Positions 5,673 to 12,848 of a stretch of DNA of 14,737 nt are shown here, piece after piece. This DNA comes from Catenibacillus sp964565805 (GTDB taxonomy: Bacteria > Bacillota > Clostridia > Lachnospirales > Lachnospiraceae): the NCBI GenBank assembly GCA_964565805.1, contig CAZMGH010000048.1, positions 1-14,737 of the forward strand, in the 5' to 3' direction. Position 1 is the stretch's first letter; each line of letters starts with the position of its first letter. Below the pieces are notes generated by a model that saw only the letters and a program-made list of their open reading frames with translations, had not been told where the DNA came from and did not search any database. The position numbers and the translations under genes were made by a program.

Positions 5673-8600
5673 ATGAGAAAAAGAAAGTTTCCAGAAAGGC
5701 TGCTTGCCTTTTTGTTGGCTATTTTGCTGGCATTTAGTGTGAACTGGACATATAATATGTCACCTGCTTATGCCAGTGAAATAGGCGGCGAACAAGGAGG
5801 CGGCGGAGAAGATAATCCGGGAGACGGAACCACCTCTCCTGAAGTGTCTTATTCAGTAACAGTTACTGCTCCGGCAACTGAAATAAAAGCAGGGGAAACA
5901 AGTACAGCCTTTACCGCAAAAGTCCAGGGTAATAATACGGAGGTAACGAATCCTTCGGTGACTTGGCGGTTAAGCGTTGCTGATTCTGTTGCGACAATTT
6001 CTACGGATGGGAAGATAAATGTCAACTCAAATTTAGCAGGAGATACTCAAATTATTGTATACGCGGACTATACATATATGGATGCTAATAATCAGAGCAA
6101 AACGGTTACAGGTGAAGCAACTGTAATGGCAAAGGCAAAAGTAACCTATACGGTATTAGTGGCTACGCCAGGCGGATACTTTTATCCGGGAAGCGCCAAT
6201 GATCCATTTTGCTGTACGGTAACGGCAAGCGATGGCTCATCAGTAACTTCTCCTAATATTACTTGGAGTTGTACTTCTGGAGCAACGATTGATGCTTCAG
6301 GAAAGTTGAGTGTTGACGGAAATATCACTAGCAGTACACCGATTACGGTTACAGCAACATATACATCTTCAACAGGGGAAGAATATACTGGTACAGCAGA
6401 AATAACTGCCTACAAGCTTGCAAAACTTTCCGGTACTATTGTAGATTCTTTTGATCAAAAACCTATTGAAGGAGCAACCATTACAGCCACACCTTTAGGT
6501 GCAGGCGAGGAGAATACTGCCACTGGCGGAAGTTTTTCGGTATCAGTATTTGATGGCCAGTATTATACATTAACGGTCACTAAAGATGGATATGAGAAAT
6601 ATTCAGAAACTGTTAATAGTACAAATTGGGCGGGCGGTTCGATTGCTTTGGACATTGTAGGCGAATTGACTGTTTCCGGAACAGGTACTTTGCAGGTAAA
6701 TGGCAAGCCATCAACATTAACAGCAGATGATGGCAATGGGGAACTGGGGCAAGTAAGCTGGACGCTTTCGGCTGATTCACCAACAGATGTCATTAAATTG
6801 GAATCTGTAGGGCTGAATACAGTTACAGTTACTCCATTAAAAGCAGGAACAGTCACAGTTTTAGCAAGTGCTCATGGTATTGATGCTAAGCCCTTTACCA
6901 TAACTGTTAATCGGGACAGTGTAAAAGGCAGCCAATCGATTTATCGAGAGGATACGCAATTATATGTGACAGAAGAGGGAGAAGAGTTCACTGAAGAAGA
7001 TTATGCAAATCCATCAGATCAACTTACTTTTTATGTAAACTTTGTTTCAGACACAGTTCCGGAAACTACTGTAGAACAGGGAGAGGTGACATGGAAACTT
7101 ACATTGAATGATGAAAACAATACGGTCATTGCAAACGGCATACAATCCATAACAATGATAGAGGACCATGGATATACGGCAGCAATTCAGGTAAATAATG
7201 AAAATAAGGGGCTGCCTCAGGCCGGAAGCTATACGTTTGAATATTCGTTATCTGAAACGACGGATGGGCTGTATGAGAAATCGTCCAATTATACCTATAC
7301 ATTTGAAGTAAAAGAAAAAAGCGGACAGACAATAGATGCCATTGAGACTGCTCAGTTTAGCAATATTATTTACGATGGAAAAGATACGGAATATACTTTT
7401 AACTTTACCGCAACCGTTCATGGTGAGAATGTGGAACAAGTTGGAAATATGGAAAACTGGTCCGTTTTGGAAAATTGGAGCAGTGGTGGCAAAGATGCAT
7501 GGATTGAAGATAGCGCTATCACGGCAGAAGCAATAGAGGATAAAGAAGATTTTTATAAGGTTCAAGGAACTGTGACCTACTATGCATCTAAACAAATGGA
7601 TGCTGGCGCAAGGGTAACGATAACGTATTCCCACAGGAATAGTGATGGAATTAAAGTTTATTCTGATGTTACAGCTGCAACAGAAGATTTCATCATTTCT
7701 CCTAAGCCGCTTAACGTAAACGAGGTATCTTTTAATTCTAAAATTTATGACGGCTCCAACAGTGCGGATGTAGCAGAAATTGTTTTGGATGGGATTGCAT
7801 CAATTGACCAGGGCAAGGTAGAAGCTATAAAAGATGGTTTGGTTTTCAATACACCGGATGCAGGAACTGTTTATTTGGATACATCCAAGAATCCGATCAC
7901 TTTAAGTGGTGAGGCAGCAGACAATTATGTAGTAAATCAACCGGAGGCAAATGCGTTCCCATGGACGATTGATTGCCGAACAATTACAGTTTCTATTCTT
8001 AATGGGATCCAGATTGGTTATTATGACGGTCAACTTGCCGATAATACTGGTAAGGGAGTCCTGTATAATTATATTGTTGGACAAATTGGCGAAAATGAAA
8101 TTTTTGGCAATTTTGTTGATGGCGAAAATGAAGGGCAGAAATTAAGCAAAGAAATCAGAAATAGCTATATGCCAGCGTTTAAAGTTATTGACGATAACGG
8201 CGACTTGGTAAATCAGTCATCTGGAACGGGACAATATACGATAATAGCTATTGAGCCGGATGATGACGTAGTAAAACCAGATGTATTGAAAAATTATCAG
8301 TTTGATTTTTCTGGAAATGCTAATGTTGGTATCTTTGAAATCGTGAAATCGGATATTAGCCGAAATGTACATTATACCATTTCTGGTTCTAATGTGTATG
8401 TTGCATCAGATGATCAGGGAAATCCTGAGGCTGGAACTATTTGGATGATGCCAAATACTTCCTTGGAAATTAGCAGTGCCAATATAGATATTTATACAGA
8501 GGCAGAGCCTTATATTGTTGAAGTTGGGGAAGCAGACGGACAATTTGAGTTTGTTCTTAAAAAAGACAGTACTCAGTCTAATCCTAAAGTAGAGAGCTAT

Positions 8601-11600
8601 AATATTGATGGTACTGCTCCGGAAGCTGTAATTACTGTTTCTGAACTGGAGACAGAAGATAAATCATTTACAGACCAGTTACTTTCTGCCATTACTTTTG
8701 GCGTGTTTGCCCGTGAACAGTCCAGCTTTTCACTGGCATATAGTGATAATCAGAGCGGAATTAAATCAGCAGAATACGTGATTGTCGATGCTAAGGCTTA
8801 TGAAGCCGGGATGAGCGGACATGATGAGGGTGCGGTTATTGAATTTTTAAGCAGCCTTGACGGATGGAAACAGTATACGGCTGCCGAAAAATTTAATACA
8901 GAAGCGAATGTTATTATATGTGCCCGTGTTGAAGATAATGTAGGAAATATTACATATCTTACATCCGATGGTGTTGTTGTAGATGATACCGAACCAAGCC
9001 TCGTTACACTAAGTATTGCAGGAGACGACCAGACAGGAATTTATAACCATGATGTCGTCGTTAATGTGGCGGTAGATAATAATACAAAGATTTATTCTGG
9101 TATTGACTCTATATCCGCTGAAGTTTATGTCAATGACAATAAAATAGAGGGGGCTATTACTGAAAGTGGATATAAAGGCGCTGAAGGAAATCGTACTGCA
9201 CAGGAGCTTGCTGAAGACGCTAATGCGGATTATGCATTTACAATATCTGCAGACAAGTGTAATGTAAAAAAAGCCTCTGGTGATTCTAATAATGTAAAGG
9301 TATCCGTGTATGTAACAGACCGTTCTGGAAATGTGACGCAGAAAGACATTTATTTTGTTATTGATTTAAATATTCCGGATGTGGATGTAAAATTTGATAC
9401 CGAACCGGTGAATGTATATGATGGTGTCAGCTATTTTAATACAATACGAACGGCCACAGTTACAGTTATAGAAGCAAACTTTGATCCTTCCAGGGTTACT
9501 GTTTCTTTAAATAATGCACAGTACGTAACAACTTCCGGTGAATGGAAGCACGAAGGTTCTGTCCATACCAAAGAATACTATTTTGACGGCAGTGAAGATT
9601 ACACCTTTAATGTGGAAATGACAGATCAGGCAGGCAACAGCGGCGCAATGGAAGAAAATGTTCCGGATCATTATCGTGCTTTTACTGTAGACCAAACAAA
9701 GCCAGAGGTTTTATCGATTAAATATTATATGTATGTTGATAAAAATACATTGGAGATAAGCCCTGGAAAAGCAGAGCAGGAAAGATATTACGGTAATGAC
9801 CGTATTTATTCAGTGATAACATTAGAAGAGCATAACTTTATTGGAGCTGATGCTGAAAATGGCAAAGTTGGAGGGTTAGAGCTATTAATAACTGCAAATA
9901 ACCAAGGGGAAAATTACGCTGCTCCGGCATATCAATGGATTTCAAGCCAGGGTGATATACATACCCTGAGAATCGATTATAACGGCGATGCCAACTATAA
10001 TTTTGATATGCAGTATACGGATTTGGCCGCAAATGCCTTATCTCAGGATTATACTGCGGAATATTTCACTGTGGATACTGCAAACCCGTCAGCAACAATT
10101 AGCCTTGACAATATTGGCGGTGTATGGAGCGACTTTTTGAGTACGATTACCTTTGGCCTGTTTTCAAACCAGAGTCAGATTGTAACTATTTCAGATGAAA
10201 GGGATGTTACTGCCGGTGTTCAGTCTGTAGAATATTATAAGAGTCATAACGAGTGTACGGTTAGCCAGTTAGACAATGTATCTTGGACAGCCGGAAAGGC
10301 ATTAACGATTACCGCAAACGAGAGATGCGTTGTCTATGGTAAGATTACAGACCGCTCAGGCAATTATACTTATATCAGCACCAATGGTTTTATTGTGGAT
10401 GATCGGATGGATAATCCTATTATCAGCATTGTGACCCCGAAAACGTTAAATCATATTTATAATGGTGCGGTGGATGTTCAGATTACAGTAGAGGATCCTG
10501 ATCCAACTGGAAATGATGATTTTTCCGGTCTGAGTTCTGTATACTATGAAATTCGCAGCAATGGCACAGTTACCAAGTCCGGCAACATTGCGGTTAAGGC
10601 AGGAGCTGCAAGACAAAAGAGTGTTACGGAAACTGTTAGAATTGATGCAATCCCAGCAAACGATACAAACAATGTAGAGGTATATGTTGAAGCCTACGAT
10701 AACGCAGGAAACAGATCTGAATTGACCACTGAACCGATTGCTATTGATATTACTCAGCCTGAGATTTCTGTATCTTTTGATAATAACTCTCCGTTAAACG
10801 GGCAGTACTATCAGAATACAAGAACCGCTACAATAACAGTTCGGGAGAGAAATTTTGATCCGAATAATGTTCAGATCAATATTACAAACACGGATGGGAC
10901 ACGTCCTACAGTGACCGGATGGTCTTCTTCGTCAAATGCAGGTTTGTCAAATGATGCAACCCATACCTGTCAGATTATATTTGCGGCAGATGGAGACTAC
11001 ATATTTACCGTTAATTGCACAGATTTGGCTTTAAATGCGGCTGCGGCACCGTACCAGTCCGAACAGTTCACCATTGATAAAACCCTCCCGACAGTATCTG
11101 TCACCTACAACAACAACGATGTGTCCAACGGACACTACTACAGTGCAGCCCGCACTGCCACAGTGACTATCACAGAGCACAACTTCCGCGCTTCCGATGT
11201 TCGGGTGACTACAACGGCTTCCTTAAATGGTTCATCTATTTCGGTGCCGTCCATCAGCGGCTGGTCCACCAGCGGCAACCGGCATACAGCAACTATCAGT
11301 TTTTCCAGTGATGGAGACTATACTTTTAATATTGCATACTCTGACCTGGCAGGAAATGTCATGGCAGAGTATGCCCAGGACAGTTTTACTGTTGACCTGA
11401 CCGATCCTGAGATTGAGATCACCGGCGTAGCAAACCGGTCTGCCAATAAAGGCACGGTGGCTCCTGTGATCACCTTATCGGATACCAACTACACTGCCGA
11501 TGGTGTGACCATTACATTAACTGGTGTAAACAAAGGCCGTATTAACATTGACTCTATGGTGAGCCGTACATCCAATGGCAACGGACAGACGATCACATTC

Positions 11601-12473
11601 CGCAACTTTGGCAATAATATGGATGATATTTACACCCTCACTGCAAGACTGGTTGACCGGGCAGGAAATGAGACGACCCGCAGCATTACCTTCTCTGTTA
11701 ATAGGGATGGTTCTACTTATGAGCTGGATGATTATGCAGCCCAGCTTATTGAAACCGGATTTACTAACAGTCCGAAGGATATTGTAATCCGGGAGACGAA
11801 TGTAGATACCCTTGAGTTTATTGAAATTACCTACAGTAAAGACGGCCAGGTTGTTACCTTGAAAGAGGGAGTGGATTATACCGTAGAAGTTGAAGGAGGC
11901 GATGGTCAGTGGAAGGTTTATACCTACACTATTAAAGCCAGCTGCTTTGAAGAAGAGGGAGGATATTCTATCAATATTTATTCTGAAGACCGGGCAGAGA
12001 ATACATCTACAAACCGGGTTAAGGAAAAGAATATTGAGTTTATCGTAGATAAGACCGCTCCTTCTATAAGTATCGCTAACCTGGAGAACCGCGGACGCTA
12101 CAGAGCAAACGCTCATGAATTTACCTTAAGCGTTAAGGATAATATGCTCCTGTCTTATGTAGAACTTTATCTGGACGGCGTGCTGGTACATGTTTATGAA
12201 GGCGATGAACTGACAATTGATGACGGTTTACTTACCATTACAGTAGACAGCAAGGACGATTACCAAACTGTAAAGATCATCGCTTACGACGCTGCGGGAA
12301 ATCCCACAGATCCGGTAGAGTATCAGATCCTGGTAACATCCAATTGGTGGATCCAGTTCTACATGAACAAGCCTTTGTTCTTTGGCTGTATTGCGGGAAT
12401 CGTTGTGGTTGCAGGTGTGATCATCTTTTTTTTGTCTTTCTTTTGTCGTGCTCTCCGGAAAAATCTTCATTGA
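5673..12473 (+). CDS. Giant exported multi-Ig-like surface protein with C-terminal membrane anchor
   Basis: A 2266-residue exported protein, probably an adhesin or surface fibre. A signal peptide (basic MRKRK, hydrophobic core, cleavage likely after Ala34 in AYA) is followed by a Gly/Glu linker. Then come two Big-type Ig-like repeats (about 58-250), a carboxypeptidase-regulatory-like domain (about 250-328, IVDSFDQKPIEGATI), another Ig-like domain (about 330-415), and regions with YDG motifs (IIYDG near 562, KIYDG near 690). From about 977 to 2126, modules of 100-125 residues are joined by linkers of the form [VI]D-x-T-x-P (near 977, 1103, 1230, 1340, 1467, 1575, 1691, 1801, 1907, 2126). The order A-B-C-C occurs twice in tandem. 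One membrane span (about 2236-2259) and a short basic end (CRALRKNLH) close it; there is no LPXTG motif, so sortase attachment is unlikely. AAGGAG (5656-5661) precedes ATG 5673. It lies downstream of the kinase genes, apparently in one operon. The ligand is unknown. Confidence 0.92.
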   Translation: MRKRKFPERLLAFLLAILLAFSVNWTYNMSPAYASEIGGEQGGGGEDNPGDGTTSPEVSYSVTVTAPATEIKAGETSTAFTAKVQGNNTEVTNPSVTWRLSVADSVATISTDGKINVNSNLAGDTQIIVYADYTYMDANNQSKTVTGEATVMAKAKVTYTVLVATPGGYFYPGSANDPFCCTVTASDGSSVTSPNITWSCTSGATIDASGKLSVDGNITSSTPITVTATYTSSTGEEYTGTAEITAYKLAKLSGTIVDSFDQKPIEGATITATPLGAGEENTATGGSFSVSVFDGQYYTLTVTKDGYEKYSETVNSTNWAGGSIALDIVGELTVSGTGTLQVNGKPSTLTADDGNGELGQVSWTLSADSPTDVIKLESVGLNTVTVTPLKAGTVTVLASAHGIDAKPFTITVNRDSVKGSQSIYREDTQLYVTEEGEEFTEEDYANPSDQLTFYVNFVSDTVPETTVEQGEVTWKLTLNDENNTVIANGIQSITMIEDHGYTAAIQVNNENKGLPQAGSYTFEYSLSETTDGLYEKSSNYTYTFEVKEKSGQTIDAIETAQFSNIIYDGKDTEYTFNFTATVHGENVEQVGNMENWSVLENWSSGGKDAWIEDSAITAEAIEDKEDFYKVQGTVTYYASKQMDAGARVTITYSHRNSDGIKVYSDVTAATEDFIISPKPLNVNEVSFNSKIYDGSNSADVAEIVLDGIASIDQGKVEAIKDGLVFNTPDAGTVYLDTSKNPITLSGEAADNYVVNQPEANAFPWTIDCRTITVSILNGIQIGYYDGQLADNTGKGVLYNYIVGQIGENEIFGNFVDGENEGQKLSKEIRNSYMPAFKVIDDNGDLVNQSSGTGQYTIIAIEPDDDVVKPDVLKNYQFDFSGNANVGIFEIVKSDISRNVHYTISGSNVYVASDDQGNPEAGTIWMMPNTSLEISSANIDIYTEAEPYIVEVGEADGQFEFVLKKDSTQSNPKVESYNIDGTAPEAVITVSELETEDKSFTDQLLSAITFGVFAREQSSFSLAYSDNQSGIKSAEYVIVDAKAYEAGMSGHDEGAVIEFLSSLDGWKQYTAAEKFNTEANVIICARVEDNVGNITYLTSDGVVVDDTEPSLVTLSIAGDDQTGIYNHDVVVNVAVDNNTKIYSGIDSISAEVYVNDNKIEGAITESGYKGAEGNRTAQELAEDANADYAFTISADKCNVKKASGDSNNVKVSVYVTDRSGNVTQKDIYFVIDLNIPDVDVKFDTEPVNVYDGVSYFNTIRTATVTVIEANFDPSRVTVSLNNAQYVTTSGEWKHEGSVHTKEYYFDGSEDYTFNVEMTDQAGNSGAMEENVPDHYRAFTVDQTKPEVLSIKYYMYVDKNTLEISPGKAEQERYYGNDRIYSVITLEEHNFIGADAENGKVGGLELLITANNQGENYAAPAYQWISSQGDIHTLRIDYNGDANYNFDMQYTDLAANALSQDYTAEYFTVDTANPSATISLDNIGGVWSDFLSTITFGLFSNQSQIVTISDERDVTAGVQSVEYYKSHNECTVSQLDNVSWTAGKALTITANERCVVYGKITDRSGNYTYISTNGFIVDDRMDNPIISIVTPKTLNHIYNGAVDVQITVEDPDPTGNDDFSGLSSVYYEIRSNGTVTKSGNIAVKAGAARQKSVTETVRIDAIPANDTNNVEVYVEAYDNAGNRSELTTEPIAIDITQPEISVSFDNNSPLNGQYYQNTRTATITVRERNFDPNNVQINITNTDGTRPTVTGWSSSSNAGLSNDATHTCQIIFAADGDYIFTVNCTDLALNAAAAPYQSEQFTIDKTLPTVSVTYNNNDVSNGHYYSAARTATVTITEHNFRASDVRVTTTASLNGSSISVPSISGWSTSGNRHTATISFSSDGDYTFNIAYSDLAGNVMAEYAQDSFTVDLTDPEIEITGVANRSANKGTVAPVITLSDTNYTADGVTITLTGVNKGRINIDSMVSRTSNGNGQTITFRNFGNNMDDIYTLTARLVDRAGNETTRSITFSVNRDGSTYELDDYAAQLIETGFTNSPKDIVIRETNVDTLEFIEITYSKDGQVVTLKEGVDYTVEVEGGDGQWKVYTYTIKASCFEEEGGYSINIYSEDRAENTSTNRVKEKNIEFIVDKTAPSISIANLENRGRYRANAHEFTLSVKDNMLLSYVELYLDGVLVHVYEGDELTIDDGLLTITVDSKDDYQTVKIIAYDAAGNPTDPVEYQILVTSNWWIQFYMNKPLFFGCIAGIVVVAGVIIFFLSFFCRALRKNLH
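8600..11400 (+). repeat. Tandem A-B-C-C module duplication inside the surface protein
   Basis: Module A begins with LSAITFGVF (near residue 1001) and LSTITFGLF (near 1487), and ends in YLTSDGVVVDD and YISTNGFIVDD. Module B carries IYNHDVVVNVAVD and IYNGAVDVQITVE. Module C carries RTATVTVIEANF (1259), a divergent copy ending EEHNF (from 1377), RTATITVRERNF (1717) and RTATVTITEHNF (1827). The order is therefore A-B-C-C, A-B-C-C, about 490 and 440 residues long. Copies differ substantially, so the duplication is old at the DNA level. Confidence 0.75.
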
Positions 12474-12497
12474 CAAATGGCGATTCAATGTTATAAT
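12470..12497 (+). promoter_or_regulatory. Promoter of the thrS T-box transcript
   Basis: A perfect -35 TTGACA (12470-12475) and an extended -10 TGTTATAAT (12489-12497) are separated by 16 bases. The -35 box overlaps the TGA stop (12471-12473) of the giant surface-protein gene. Transcription should begin near 12504, about 345 bases before the thrS ATG. Confidence 0.85.
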
Positions 12498-12503
12498 GAA
12501 CTC

Positions 12504-12755
12504 AGCAAGGAAATAAAGAAAACGCGCAGATGAGACGAGTACGTCGGCAAACATTACAGAGAGAGGCACAGATGCTGGAAGTGCCTTATTGGGGACCGGC
12601 TGAAAACTACCTCGGAGCGGCTCTAATCCGGCCCGGCAGACACCGTTATCGTCATAATAAAGTGGTTTTAGCAATTGTAAAACAACAAGGGTGGAACCGC
12701 GAGAATAAATCATCTCGTCCCTTTCTGTACATCTACCGTACAGAAAGGGATTTTT
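12504..12755 (+). ncRNA. T-box riboswitch (tRNA-Thr sensing) controlling thrS
   Basis: The leader carries the canonical T-box sequence AGGGTGGAACCGCG (12688-12701), whose TGGA (12692-12695) should pair with the UCCA end of uncharged tRNA-Thr. The 5' part has an AGTA specifier-loop motif (12539-12542) and a hairpin AGGCAC/GTGCCT (12574-12586 region). A GAAA segment then leads into ACTACC (12606-12611): both ACT and ACC are threonine codons, and either could be the specifier. The antiterminator pairs AAGGG (12687-12691) with CCCTT (12719-12723), plus CGAGA with TCTCG. The competing form is the terminator at 12719-12755. Uncharged tRNA-Thr should stabilise the antiterminator and turn on thrS. 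The exact stem I fold was not computed. Confidence 0.93.
12719..12755 (+). terminator. T-box attenuator terminator
   Basis: CCCTTTCTGTAC (12719-12730) and GTACAGAAAGGG (12738-12749) form a perfect 12-bp stem with a seven-base loop. ATTTTT follows (12750-12755). The left arm is shared with the antiterminator, as T-box control requires. Confidence 0.92.
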
Positions 12756-12758
12756 GCT

Positions 12759-12811
12759 GTTCCCACTAAATTCAGCCAGGCCTTAAGGCGCAGGCTGAAT
12801 TTAGTGGGAAC
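12759..12811. repeat. 19-bp perfect inverted repeat between T-box and thrS
   Basis: GTTCCCACTAAATTCAGCC (12759-12777) and its exact reverse complement (12793-12811) flank a 15-base loop. The loop itself contains the palindrome GCCTTAAGGC. No T-tract follows on either strand, so an intrinsic terminator is unlikely. It is transcribed in every read-through thrS message and lies 24 bases before the AAGGAGG binding site. It may be a small dispersed repeat, an RNA processing or stability element, or a second control hairpin. Confidence 0.8.
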
Positions 12812-12848
12812 GCGCATCCCGACCCTTTAAACTTCAAGGAGGTTTTTT

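Noticed and set aside
8600..11400. A CRISPR array or DNA tandem repeat
   Set aside because: The repetition is at the protein level, with long diverged units inside one open frame; there are no short identical repeats with spacers.
12340..12473. Sortase anchoring of the giant protein
   Set aside because: No LPXTG-like motif precedes the hydrophobic segment. The end looks like a plain membrane span with a basic tail.
12228..12713. A 161-codon minus-strand open frame across the T-box leader
   Set aside because: It runs through the membrane anchor of the giant gene and the structured RNA; both have better explanations.
12530..12769. A 79-codon plus-strand open frame in the thrS leader
   Set aside because: It is explained entirely by the T-box RNA, including its conserved core and terminator. 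No ribosome binding site supports it.
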